Counted from the stretch's first letter, positions 13,221 to 21,485 are shown. The stretch: 23,682 bases of DNA from SKVL01 sp051745565 (GCA_051745565.1 JBNJEF010000005.1:1-23682); one strand, 5' to 3'. A program made the numbers and translations. Notes: generated by a model from the letters alone, not told the origin.

Positions 13221-16200
13221 CTAAAAGCGCTTTAGTTCAACAGCAAACTCCTTATCGTTTATGGAAAAAGAATGAGGATCAGAAAGTTTGGCGTATCCAA
13301 TGGACGATATCTTAACTTTTTCATAAAGATACTCTGAAGCTTCAGTCAAAAGAGTTTTGCCTTTATCATCGGTTTCAACTATCAGGTCTACAGATTGCTG
13401 AGAAGTAAGACCTTCTTTTTTCCGCAGACTCTGAAGTGATCTCACCAGGTCTCTTATCTCTCCTTCTTTTATCAATTCCGAGGTTAGCTCGGTATCCAAT
13501 TTTACTTGCGTATCCATTTCAGGATCATGTAAAACATCCTTTACGTTAACCTCGGAGAGAATGTGTTCAAGCAAGTCTTCATTTTCCAGGATCTCTTTCG
13601 AGACATCTTTCAAGAACAGCCTGGATAGAGGCTGTCTTACCCTTATACCCGCCTCGGAGCGCTTTTCCAGGGCTTGTGAGACTATCTCTCTTATTTCCTT
13701 GAAATGCTCCAATACTTCTCTATCAACCTCAGATCCCTCGGGCCAGGAACAGAGATGGACGCTTTCGGGGTCATCTTTTGATCTCATGGCCTCAAAAACT
13801 CTCTCGGCAGTAAACGGCATAAAAGGAGCCAAAAGTAGAGAGTATCCTCTTAGAACTTCACGAGTTGTTTGAAGACACCTCTCAAGGTCAGGTCCTTCGC
13901 TCTTGAACCTGTCACGTGATCGTCTGGTATACCAGGTGGAAAGATCGTCAACAAAATCCATCAGAGGCCTGGCGGCAATGTTTATTTCATATCTTTCCAA
14001 TCCTTGAGTGACCAGTTCAATCGTCTCGGATAGACGGGACTCTATCCATTTATCTATCTCTTTCTTTTTTCCCGCTTTATCACCGCCTTTCTCTCTTTCT
14101 TTAGCATAAGTCTCATAGAGATTAACCACGTTCATAAGACGGTTAGTAAGTTTCTTTGATATCTCATCCACCCTGCTCTCGGAAAAAGCCAGGTCCTCGG
14201 CCTTCACTACCGGAGATGAAAGTAAGGCGTATCTCATAGCATCCGCTCCATATCTGTCAACTATATCCATAGGATCCGGATAATTTTTTAGCCGTTTGGA
14301 CATTTTCTTACCATCCTCAGCCAGAACCGTTCCGTTGACCACAACTGTTTTAAAGGCACTTCTGTCAAAAATAGCGGTAGATAAAACCAAGAGAGTATAG
14401 AACCAGCCACGAGTTTGGTCTTGACCTTCGGCGATAAAATCGGCCGGAAAGTAAGGACTGTCCTTCTTTTCAAATTCCTCTTTTACTTCAAAGGGATAGT
14501 GAACCTGAGCATAAGGCACCGAACCGGAATCATACCAGGTGTCAAAAACGTCCGGTACTCTTTTCATCTTTCCACCACAAGAACAGACCAGCTCTACGTC
14601 ATCTATGTAGGGTCTGTGTACATCAATCTCATAGTTTTCGTTACGAGGTAGTATCTTTGCAGAAAGCTCATATACTTCGGCGTTTTCCATAAAATCTTGG
14701 CTTTTATCACCTCTCATCTGAACGGAAGTTTTTCTGTCCGCAGAAGTGGCAACGCAGTTCAAAAGCCAGAGAACGGCATTGTGAGAAACTATCATTATCC
14801 GTTTGCCGGCGTATTTCATTTCCAACTCATCCAAAAAAGAACCCAGTCTTTTTTTAATATCCAAAAAACTCTCCCCACCCGGGATACTCCTTTCGAACAT
14901 TTCGGTCCAGTCATCAAAAAGAGCCCTGTATTCATCTACGGAATGAAGATCAAGGTCGCCGAAATCAACTTCGCGAAGCCTTTCGTCCTCTATGATATGC
15001 TCCTTTTGTAGTCCGCATGAATCGGCCACCATCCGAGCCGTTTCTTTGGTTCGTAAAAGATCGGAAGTGATTATAATATCAGGTGGGTTTTTCAAGATCT
15101 CTTTAGCTGACTTTTTTACCTGCTCTTTTCCCTTTTCCGTTAAATAATGCTCATTCTCAGGGAAAGAGCTTAGTACATGTTCCGTATTATTATCGGCCTC
15201 CCCGTGACGCATTAAAATGTAGCTGTTATTGGTATCCTTGGCGATCTCATCAAAGGAACCAATTACAGAGTACTCACCACATTCAGCACACTCCCAGATA
15301 GGTACAGGGGTTCCCCAAAATCTGGCTCTTGATATGGACCAGTCTCTGGCCTCTTCCAACCATTCACCAAAACGATTTTTCCCGATATGATCCGGTATCC
15401 ATTGAACTTTTTTGTTCTCTTCCATGAGTCTTTTTCTTATATCCGTAACCTTCACGAACCAGGAATCGGTAGCGTAGTTTAAAAGAGGTGTATCACAACG
15501 CCAGCAGTGCGGATAGGAATGGGTTATCTTTTCCTTGGAGAAAAGCCTTCCCTCACCGGCAAGGATCTTTATTATCTCCACACCCGTTGCCATATGATCA
15601 TCTTTGGGTTTAACCGGTTTTCCGGCAAGCTCACCCAACTCATCAGAAAATACGCCTGTCATTTTAACGTGTTGTATAAAGGGAATATTATACTCCAGAG
15701 AGAGTTCGTAATCGTCCGAACCAAAAGCCGGGGCTATATGAACGACACCGGTACCTTCCTCGGTTGTGACAAATTCGGCCGGATATATTTTCCACCCCTT
15801 CTCCTTATCTCCATGAAGATCGCTGTTTAAAAAATAGTCAAAAACAGGCTCGTAAGAGTAACCTACAAGCTCTTTTCCTTTAAGGGTCTTTAGTATCTCA
15901 AACTCATCTCCCATAACCCTCTCTGAAAGAGAGCGGGCAAGTATATAGAGGTCTTCTTCTTTTTTAGCTACAACATAATCCACTTCCGGATTGACCGCCA
16001 AGGCGGAATTTCCCGGAAGGGTCCAAGGAGTGGTAGTCCAGCTTAGAATGTAAATATCCCCTTTTTCTTCTAAGCCCAGATCCTCAGGTTTTAGATCTTT
16101 TATTTTGAATTTAACCGTAACAGTATTATCTTTTATATCCTTATATCCCTGATTAACCTCAAAATTGGAAAGAGTGGTCTCGCAACGAGGACATATATGC

Positions 16201-16739
16201 ATTGACTTGAATCCTTTGTATAAAAGTCCTTTTTTATGAAGCTCTTTTAAAGACCAGAAAACCGATTCACTAAAAGAAGGATTCATTGATTTATACGCAT
16301 TCTCCATATCTATCCATCTTCCCAAGCGAGGAACAACTCTTTTCCATTCTCTGTCATAGAGAAGAACACTCTCTCGCGCGGCTCTGTTAAATTCCTCAAT
16401 ACCGTAATCCTCTATTTCTTTTTTATTATTGAGACCCAACTCTTTTTCTACAAGATTTTCAATAGGCAATCCATGACAGTCCCACCCCCAAACACGGCGG
16501 ACAAAGTATCCCTGCATAGTTCTAAAACGAGGTATAACATCCTTTATAGTACCGGCTAAAATATGCCCATAATGAGGAAGCCCCGTAGCAAAAGGAGGGC
16601 CGTCATAGAAAACAAAACTGCCCTTGGGCGACGCTTTTTCAAGAGACTTTTTGAATATCTCTTTTTCCTCCCAAAAATTCAGAACCCTTTCTTCTTCAAG
16701 GGCTATCTCGCTTTTTTTGTCTTTACTTTCATCTGCCAT
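13221..16739 (-). CDS. ileS: Isoleucyl-tRNA synthetase with inserted histidine phosphatase domain
   Basis: Class I synthetase charging tRNA-Ile and editing misactivated valine. It is 1172 residues, about 130-230 longer than usual. Signature HYGH lies at 56-59 and KMSKR at 812-816. The CP1 editing domain has LSWTTTPWTLPGNSALAVNP (232-251) and TTEEGTGVVHIAPAFGSDDY (325-344). WSISRARFWGTPVPIW occurs at 467-482 and DVFDTWYDSGSVPYAQ at 730-745. The type (HRPYIDD, KMSKR) is that of archaeal/eukaryotic-like IleRS. Zinc-finger cysteines C484/C487 and C719/C721 are separated by 232 residues rather than a few tens, because a histidine phosphatase domain (about 506-697) is inserted between them. The C-terminal anticodon-binding region follows. 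It has its own extended -10 promoter with ATG almost at the start point, and recO follows after 12 bases. Confidence 0.97.
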   Translation of the reverse strand: MADESKDKKSEIALEEERVLNFWEEKEIFKKSLEKASPKGSFVFYDGPPFATGLPHYGHILAGTIKDVIPRFRTMQGYFVRRVWGWDCHGLPIENLVEKELGLNNKKEIEDYGIEEFNRAARESVLLYDREWKRVVPRLGRWIDMENAYKSMNPSFSESVFWSLKELHKKGLLYKGFKSMHICPRCETTLSNFEVNQGYKDIKDNTVTVKFKIKDLKPEDLGLEEKGDIYILSWTTTPWTLPGNSALAVNPEVDYVVAKKEEDLYILARSLSERVMGDEFEILKTLKGKELVGYSYEPVFDYFLNSDLHGDKEKGWKIYPAEFVTTEEGTGVVHIAPAFGSDDYELSLEYNIPFIQHVKMTGVFSDELGELAGKPVKPKDDHMATGVEIIKILAGEGRLFSKEKITHSYPHCWRCDTPLLNYATDSWFVKVTDIRKRLMEENKKVQWIPDHIGKNRFGEWLEEARDWSISRARFWGTPVPIWECAECGEYSVIGSFDEIAKDTNNSYILMRHGEADNNTEHVLSSFPENEHYLTEKGKEQVKKSAKEILKNPPDIIITSDLLRTKETARMVADSCGLQKEHIIEDERLREVDFGDLDLHSVDEYRALFDDWTEMFERSIPGGESFLDIKKRLGSFLDELEMKYAGKRIMIVSHNAVLWLLNCVATSADRKTSVQMRGDKSQDFMENAEVYELSAKILPRNENYEIDVHRPYIDDVELVCSCGGKMKRVPDVFDTWYDSGSVPYAQVHYPFEVKEEFEKKDSPYFPADFIAEGQDQTRGWFYTLLVLSTAIFDRSAFKTVVVNGTVLAEDGKKMSKRLKNYPDPMDIVDRYGADAMRYALLSSPVVKAEDLAFSESRVDEISKKLTNRLMNVVNLYETYAKEREKGGDKAGKKKEIDKWIESRLSETIELVTQGLERYEINIAARPLMDFVDDLSTWYTRRSRDRFKSEGPDLERCLQTTREVLRGYSLLLAPFMPFTAERVFEAMRSKDDPESVHLCSWPEGSEVDREVLEHFKEIREIVSQALEKRSEAGIRVRQPLSRLFLKDVSKEILENEDLLEHILSEVNVKDVLHDPEMDTQVKLDTELTSELIKEGEIRDLVRSLQSLRKKEGLTSQQSVDLIVETDDKGKTLLTEASEYLYEKVKISSIGYAKLSDPHSFSINDKEFAVELKRF
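14649..15224 (-). other. Histidine phosphatase (phosphoglycerate mutase-like) domain inserted in IleRS
   Basis: Residues about 506-697 of IleRS read as a full branch-1 histidine phosphatase. It has the catalytic RHGE (511-514), SDLLRTKETA (559-568) with the phosphate-binding Arg, EDERLREVDFGDLD (584-597) with the proton-donor-region Glu, IPGGESFLDIKKR (619-631), and VSHNAVLWLL (651-660) with the second catalytic His (H653). All four core residues are present, so activity is plausible. Domain edges are approximate. Confidence 0.9.
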
Positions 16740-16747
16740 AATTTTTT

Positions 16748-16756
16748 ATAATACCA
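16748..16756 (-). promoter_or_regulatory. Extended -10 promoter of ileS
   Basis: On the minus strand TGGTATTAT (16756-16748) is an extended -10 (TG-n-TATTAT). It ends 8 nt before the ATG at 16739, predicting a start point within 2 nt of the initiation codon. No good -35 is seen, as is usual for extended -10 promoters. Confidence 0.55.
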
Positions 16757-16770
16757 CAGCAAAAACTTAT

Positions 16771-16813
16771 AAAAAACAAAGTATGACGGCACGCCGTCCT
16801 CGCTACATACTTT
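16771..16813 (-). terminator. Intrinsic terminator of argS, overlapping its stop codon
   Basis: On the minus strand AAAGTAT (16813-16807) pairs with ATACTTT (16784-16778). Inside it GACGG (16798-16794) pairs with CCGTC (16789-16785) around a CGTG loop, with an 8-nt bulge on the 5' side. G and TTTTTT (16776-16771) follow. The outer arm lies within the last codons of argS. Confidence 0.6.
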
Positions 16814-18530
16814 CAGGGGTACCTATACCCAAAAGATAAAGACCGTTTTGCATAACACGTCTAAAACTTTCGGTTATAAGCAGTTTATACCCCGCATAGG
16901 GGTCCGCGGAATCCGCTATTCTCTCTTCATTATAAAAAGCGTTAAAAGCGGAGGCTGTGGAAATAAGGTAATTGGTTACATAATGAGGCGCATATTCTCT
17001 CTGAGCGCGAGAAACCGCTTCAGGGAACCTGTAAAGGAGTTTTTCCAGCTCAGAGTTAAAGGGGCTTTTTTCAAGATAGGTTAACTCTACCCCCACTTCC
17101 TGAGCGCGAGTGGCCACAGAAGAGGCTCTGGTTAAGGCATACTGCAAATACGGCCCGGAGTCGCCTTCAAAAGAAAGTGCACGAGAGAGCTCAAAGACCA
17201 CGTCACGACCGATGGTCTGTTTAAGAACAGAGTAGCGGAAAGCGGCGAGAGCTATGCTCTCAGCGGTCTCTTTTTTGTCCTTTTCAGAGACCACCCTCCC
17301 TCCTTCGCTTATCTTCTCTAAAGCCGCCTCTTCTATATCCTCAAGTAAAGTCCCTCCTCCTATGACATTACCTTTACGAGAGGACATTTTTCCTTCCGGA
17401 GTAGTAAGTGTTCCGTGGTACATATGAGCCGTCTTATTGGCGGCTTTGGTATCAAAATAAGACAGCGCCTTTAACATTACGGCAAAATAATCCTTTTGTT
17501 CATTTGAAGTTATAACTATGGACCGATCAAGATCCTTCTCCTTTTGGAACTTCAAGACCGCCAGCCCCAGATCCTTGGTCTCATAAGTGGGCAAACCCAG
17601 AGAATTAACAAAAACGCGAGTGTGCAGTCCTTCTTCTTCACTCCCTCTAAAGATAACCGCCCCCTCCGATCTCTCAAATACCCCTTTTTTAAGGCCCTCT
17701 TTTATCATTTCCATTCCTATGGAAAATGTCTGGCTTTCAAAAAAATAGTGGTCAAAAGAGGTACCTAACTTATGATATATTTCTTCAAAATACTCCAAAC
17801 TGATCTCGCGACCCCATCTGTAAAGATCCATTACTTCCGTATCTTCGCCTTTGTAAACCGCTTTGTTTATCTCTTCTATTTCTTCTCTCTCTTTCCCGTT
17901 CTTTTCATAAGCCTCGTTGGCTATAACATAGCCGGAGCCGATGAACTTTACCTTATCAATAAGAGGAGCATCTTCATTTGGTCGTTTATCTATTTCTTTT
18001 TTCATACCCCATATGGCCTTGGCAACATGAGGACCCACATCTCCTTGATAATTCGCTCTTATAACCTCCGCACCGGTATATTCAAGTAAGCGCGCCAAGG
18101 ACTCACCAATGGTATTAGTCATAAGGTGCCCCACATGGAGATCTTTGAAGGGGTTGGGATTGGTGTACTCTATCATCACCTTCTCTCCTTTACGGCTTTT
18201 ATTTGAACCAAAGCTTTCGGTTTCTTTGTGTATTTTCCTTAAAGAACCGGCAAAAAAACGAGGAGATAAATAAAAATTAACAAACCCCGCTCCGGCAACA
18301 TCCACCCTTTCTATGTCTTCATCAAGGTCTTTTTCTATTTCCGAAACCACCTCTTTGGCAAGCTCTCCGGGATTTTTGCCTAATTTTTTAGCGTAAACCA
18401 TAGCGGAGTTAACGGAATAATCACCAAAAGAGATATCAGTAGGATGCTCAAGCACCACCTCGGGCTCCTCAATACCGGCTTTTTTCAAAGCGGTTGTCAC
18501 TTTTTCTTTTATCCTCTCCTTTACGTCCAT
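16803..18530 (-). CDS. argS: Arginyl-tRNA synthetase
   Basis: Class I synthetase charging tRNA-Arg; activation requires the bound tRNA. It has 575 residues, the normal length. The N-terminal Add1 domain (1-100) has FGDYSVNSAM and GAGFVNFYLSP. The HIGH motif is HVGH at 132-135 inside EYTNPNPFKDLHVGHL. The class I counterpart of KMSKS is GKMSSRKGNVI near 380. The C-terminal DALR anticodon-binding domain has GDSGPYLQYALTRASSVATRA and ends in a family-like MQNGLYLLGIGTPESM. TATAAT ends 8 nt before the ATG, so the mRNA is probably leaderless. It is preceded by the dut terminator and followed by its own terminator, so it is likely a single-gene transcript. Confidence 0.97.
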   Translation of the reverse strand: MDVKERIKEKVTTALKKAGIEEPEVVLEHPTDISFGDYSVNSAMVYAKKLGKNPGELAKEVVSEIEKDLDEDIERVDVAGAGFVNFYLSPRFFAGSLRKIHKETESFGSNKSRKGEKVMIEYTNPNPFKDLHVGHLMTNTIGESLARLLEYTGAEVIRANYQGDVGPHVAKAIWGMKKEIDKRPNEDAPLIDKVKFIGSGYVIANEAYEKNGKEREEIEEINKAVYKGEDTEVMDLYRWGREISLEYFEEIYHKLGTSFDHYFFESQTFSIGMEMIKEGLKKGVFERSEGAVIFRGSEEEGLHTRVFVNSLGLPTYETKDLGLAVLKFQKEKDLDRSIVITSNEQKDYFAVMLKALSYFDTKAANKTAHMYHGTLTTPEGKMSSRKGNVIGGGTLLEDIEEAALEKISEGGRVVSEKDKKETAESIALAAFRYSVLKQTIGRDVVFELSRALSFEGDSGPYLQYALTRASSVATRAQEVGVELTYLEKSPFNSELEKLLYRFPEAVSRAQREYAPHYVTNYLISTASAFNAFYNEERIADSADPYAGYKLLITESFRRVMQNGLYLLGIGTPESM

Positions 18531-18538
18531 ATGAGTAT

Positions 18539-18544
18539 ATTATA
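18539..18544 (-). promoter_or_regulatory. Consensus -10 hexamer of argS
   Basis: TATAAT on the minus strand (18544-18539) ends 8 nt before the ATG at 18530. No convincing -35 was found: the expected position is occupied by the T-tract of the dut terminator, so promoter and terminator are nearly abutting. Confidence 0.5.
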
Positions 18545-18552
18545 AGAAAAAC

Positions 18553-18578
18553 AAAAAAACGGGAAGAAAGGTGCTTCC
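18553..18578 (-). terminator. Intrinsic terminator of dut
   Basis: On the minus strand GGAAG (18578-18574), a CACCTTT loop, CTTCC (18566-18562), then CG and TTTTTTT (18559-18553). The stem is short but the U-tract is good. The first stem base overlaps the last base of the dut stop codon. Confidence 0.6.
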
Positions 18579-19000
18579 TACTTTTTACCGGTGCTACCAA
18601 ACGACCCTCCTCCTCTTAATGAATCCGAGAGCTCTTCAACCTCCACCGGATTCGCTAAAATAACGGGAACCATTAAAATTTGCGCTATTTTATCACCCTT
18701 TTCCACTTCATACTCCTCCTTGGAGAGATTTACCAATAGAACGTTGTATTCTCCGCGATAACCGGCATCAAATACCCCTCCCAGCGTATGAACTCCGGCC
18801 TTGGCAAGACTGCTTTTGTCTTTAACGATCGCTGCATAACCAACTTCAAACTCCAGAGCAAAACCAAGGTGAAAAAGGTGTCTTTCTCCGGGAAGAAGTT
18901 TCTTGTCCTCTATGGAAAAAACATCCATGCCCACATCTCCCAAGTGAGCGTATCGAGGTAAACCGGCTTCTTTATTTAGTTTCTTGATCTTTATTTCCAT
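18578..19000 (-). CDS. dut: dUTP diphosphatase
   Basis: Trimeric dUTPase hydrolysing dUTP to dUMP and pyrophosphate, keeping uracil out of DNA and feeding dTMP synthesis. It has 140 residues with the five motifs in order: GDVGMDVFSI (21-30), KDKSSLAKAGV (60-70), GGVFDAGYRGEY (74-85, with catalytic D78 and base-binding Y81), KGDKIAQILM (101-110) and RGGGSFGSTG (129-138). Motif 5 has Ser where the usual RG..GFGSTG has Gly. The ATG overlaps the last 10 bases of tmk, so the two are translationally coupled and share a dTTP-supply role. Confidence 0.96.
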   Translation of the reverse strand: MEIKIKKLNKEAGLPRYAHLGDVGMDVFSIEDKKLLPGERHLFHLGFALEFEVGYAAIVKDKSSLAKAGVHTLGGVFDAGYRGEYNVLLVNLSKEEYEVEKGDKIAQILMVPVILANPVEVEELSDSLRGGGSFGSTGKK

Positions 19001-19686
19001 GATCTATTTTCAATTATCTCAAACACCTTCCGGTGTACTTCTTCGGGGCTTAGCACCACCCCTTTGGGACAACAGAGTATTTTGATCCAATTATCATTTC
19101 TTCTCTCCAAACTCAGAGCCGTGTTTCTGGAATTCTTAAGGTAATCAATATCGGTTTCGGCCACATCCTTCTTACCTTTAAGGTATCTTTTATTTTTTTG
19201 CGCCTCCTTATTTTTAAGCCAAGATCGACTCACCTCAAGCGGTACATCAAGATAAAACACTATATCGGGATAAGGAAGACCGAATACTTGGTGTTCCATT
19301 TTCTCCAACCAATCAAGGAACTCTTTTCTTTTTCGAGGATCTTTTATTTTTCCCCCTTGGTGTATCTGATTGGCGCTTACATATCTATCAGCTATTACCC
19401 AAAAACCCTCGTGGAGCCACTTATTTATATCCTTTAAGGACTCAAATCTATCGGCCGCATAAAGAACAGATACGACCCGAGGGTTGGTCTTTATAAAATC
19501 TCCATGCTCTCCACTTAAACACTCTCCTATAAAAGCACCGAAAAAATTATCGTAATACCGCGGAAAATCAATGCTTTTAACTTTAAAACCTTCCTTGGTC
19601 AGTCTTTTCTTTAAAAGATCAGCCTGGGTAGCTTTGCCTGACCCGTCTATACCGTCAATAACAATAAGTTTGCCTTTGCGCTTCAT
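18991..19686 (-). CDS. tmk: Thymidylate kinase
   Basis: Phosphorylates dTMP to dTDP. It has 231 residues. The P-loop GIDGSGKATQ is at 12-21, the dTMP-binding DFPRYYDN at 40-47, and DRYVSANQIHQGGK at 100-113. The lid-like segment NKEAQKNKRYLKGKKDVAE is near 154-172, followed by a C-terminal EEVHRKVFEIIE helix. The ATG at 19686 lies 29 bases after the glyA stop, with AGAGGT about 12 nt upstream as a possible distant ribosome-binding site. The 3' end overlaps dut by 10 bases. Together with glyA and dut this forms a compact thymidylate/one-carbon group. Confidence 0.93.
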   Translation of the reverse strand: MKRKGKLIVIDGIDGSGKATQADLLKKRLTKEGFKVKSIDFPRYYDNFFGAFIGECLSGEHGDFIKTNPRVVSVLYAADRFESLKDINKWLHEGFWVIADRYVSANQIHQGGKIKDPRKRKEFLDWLEKMEHQVFGLPYPDIVFYLDVPLEVSRSWLKNKEAQKNKRYLKGKKDVAETDIDYLKNSRNTALSLERRNDNWIKILCCPKGVVLSPEEVHRKVFEIIENRSWK

Positions 19687-19715
19687 TTTTATTTTTTTAC
19701 CTCTATAAACGGGAT

Positions 19716-20882
19716 TTACTTGAGAATACTGTCTATTTTCTCTGCGATCTCCAAGAAATCTTTCTCCTTCTTTCCCTTAGTGGTCTCAGCGGCCGCTCCC
19801 AAGCGTATACCGGAAGGGTCAGAAGGGCTTCGGGTTTCTCCGGGGATGGTATTTTTATTTACTATGATCCCTTCTTTTTCCAACCTCTCTCCGGCCTCTT
19901 TTCCCGAAACACCCGAGCCGTTCATCCAAGTATCAACCAAGAGTAAATGCGTATCGGTTCCTCCGGAGACGATCCTCCAACCCTTACTCTTAAGGGAATC
20001 GGAAAGGGCTTTGGTATTCTTTACGATCTGTTTGGCGTAATCCTTGAAACTCTCATCGTTAGCCTCTTTTAGAGCAACGGCAACAGCGGCGATCTGATTC
20101 ATATGAGGACCACCTTGGAGACCCGGAAAGACCGCTCGGTTTAATTTCTCATCAAGCCCCGCTTTTTTACGCGCCCAAACAATACCCGAGCGAGGTCCGC
20201 GCAAAGTTTTGTGAACCGTGGTCATAACCGTATCGGCATAACGAAAAGGAGAAGGGTGCTCTCCTCCAGCCACCAGTCCGGCAATATGAGACATATCAAC
20301 ATGAAGATAAGCTCCGCAAGAGTCGGCTATTTCCCTAAATCTTTTCCAGTTTATCTTTCTTGGATAGGCGGTAAAGCCGGCGACAATAATATTCGGTTTC
20401 TCTTTCTTAGCAAGATCGGCAACAGCTTCATAGTCAATACGCTCCGTTTTTGGATTAACTCCGTAGGCCACCTGCTTCCAGAAAATTCCAGTTGCCGATG
20501 CCCTAAAACCGTGGGAGAGATGCCCCCCTTGCTCTAAGGACATTCCCATTATTTTATCTCCCGGCTTTAAGAGAGCAAGATAAACGGCCATATTGGCAGG
20601 AGTCCCCGATAAAGGCTGAACGTTGGCGTGCCAAGTTCTCTCGGATAATCCGAATGCCTTAAGTGCTCTTTCTTGAGCCAGTATTTCTATTTTATCTATA
20701 ATGTCATTGCCTCCGTAGTAACGAGCATTTGGTCTTCCTTCGGCGTATTTATTGGTCAGATCAGAACCTAACGCCTCCAATACATCTTCGGACACATAAT
20801 TCTCCGATGCGATCAGGTTTATTGATCTCTTTTGTCTCTCCTTTTCTTTTTCTATTAATTTTTCTATATTTTTATCCTTCAT
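19716..20882 (-). CDS. glyA: Serine hydroxymethyltransferase
   Basis: PLP enzyme converting serine and tetrahydrofolate to glycine and methylene-THF. It has 388 residues, somewhat shorter than the ~415 of typical bacterial enzymes. It shows INLIASENYVSEDVLEALGS (21-40), YAEGRPNARYYGGND (46-60), PLSGTPANMAVY (90-101), HVDMSHIAGLVAGG (194-207) and VMTTVHKTLRGPRSGIV (219-235), with K225 as the Schiff-base lysine. It is functionally linked to the nearby folD fragment (both make or use methylene-THF) and to tmk/dut downstream. A TGTTATAAT promoter element ends 8 nt before the ATG. Confidence 0.97.
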   Translation of the reverse strand: MKDKNIEKLIEKEKERQKRSINLIASENYVSEDVLEALGSDLTNKYAEGRPNARYYGGNDIIDKIEILAQERALKAFGLSERTWHANVQPLSGTPANMAVYLALLKPGDKIMGMSLEQGGHLSHGFRASATGIFWKQVAYGVNPKTERIDYEAVADLAKKEKPNIIVAGFTAYPRKINWKRFREIADSCGAYLHVDMSHIAGLVAGGEHPSPFRYADTVMTTVHKTLRGPRSGIVWARKKAGLDEKLNRAVFPGLQGGPHMNQIAAVAVALKEANDESFKDYAKQIVKNTKALSDSLKSKGWRIVSGGTDTHLLLVDTWMNGSGVSGKEAGERLEKEGIIVNKNTIPGETRSPSDPSGIRLGAAAETTKGKKEKDFLEIAEKIDSILK

Positions 20883-20890
20883 CCCAAGGG

Positions 20891-20899
20891 ATTATAACA
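20891..20899 (-). promoter_or_regulatory. Extended -10 promoter of glyA
   Basis: On the minus strand TGTTATAAT (20899-20891) is a perfect extended -10 (TG-n-TATAAT). It ends 8 nt before the ATG at 20882 and lies downstream of the rplK terminator, so glyA-tmk-dut has its own start. The predicted mRNA is leaderless or has at most a 2-nt leader. Confidence 0.65.
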
Positions 20900-20943
20900 A
20901 AAAGACAGAAAAAGCACACTCCTTTAAAACTGAAAGGCAAACC

Positions 20944-20971
20944 AAAAAGACGGTATCTCTACCGCCTTTTT
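20944..20971 (-). terminator. Strong intrinsic terminator after rplK
   Basis: The arms AAAAAGACGGTA (20944-20955) and TACCGCCTTTTT (20960-20971) form a 12-bp stem around a 4-base loop. One pair is a G-U wobble only when read on the minus strand, which shows that the minus-strand RNA is the intended reader. It ends with a U5 run within the stem. It closes the secE-nusG-rplK transcript. Confidence 0.85.
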
Positions 20972-20989
20972 TATTATCACCATCTTTTG

Positions 20990-21415
20990 TTAGCCTTTTA
21001 CTTCAACTCCCAAGGAACGGGCTGTTCCTTTTACTGTTCTCATCGCCGCCTCTACGTCGTCAGTATTTAAATCCGGAAGCTTCTTTTCCGCCACTTGGCG
21101 TACCTGATCTTCCGTTATTTTTCCGGCCTTCTTGGCTGTATTTTTACCGGATCCTTTTTCCACTCCGATAGTTTTAAGAATAAGACTGGATGCCGGAGGG
21201 GTTTTTAAAACAAAATCAAAACTCCTGTCCTCATAAACAAAGATCTCTACCGGAATGATGTCTCCTTGCATTTCCTGAGTTGCTTCGTTGAATTTATTAA
21301 CGAAATCACCGATGTTTATACCGGCTTGACCGAGTGCGGGACCTACCGGAGGTGCCGGATTGGCCTTACCTGCGGGGATCTGGATCTTAAGTTTTTGAAT
21401 TACCTTTTTTGCCAT
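20990..21415 (-). CDS. rplK: 50S ribosomal protein uL11
   Basis: Ribosomal stalk-base protein binding 23S rRNA at the GTPase centre. It has 141 residues, full length. IPAGKANPAPPVGPALGQAGINI (13-35) is the diagnostic proline-rich N-domain, and the C-terminal rRNA-binding domain ends with DDVEAAMRTVKGTARSLGVEV. It follows nusG by 70 bases. In that spacer TATAGT about 20 nt before the ATG could be a secondary promoter. In most bacteria rplA follows directly; here a strong terminator and then glyA follow. Confidence 0.98.
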   Translation of the reverse strand: MAKKVIQKLKIQIPAGKANPAPPVGPALGQAGINIGDFVNKFNEATQEMQGDIIPVEIFVYEDRSFDFVLKTPPASSLILKTIGVEKGSGKNTAKKAGKITEDQVRQVAEKKLPDLNTDDVEAAMRTVKGTARSLGVEVKG

Positions 21416-21485
21416 GAAAATCTTAATTAACAGACTATAACCTACAACAAAAGAGAGTTTATTGCAAACAGTATCATAAAAAAGC

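Noticed and set aside
14649..15224. Possibility that ileS is two genes with a phosphatase gene wedged in by misassembly
   Set aside because: The frame is continuous without stops or frameshift through both junctions, and the IleRS motifs resume in register on either side.
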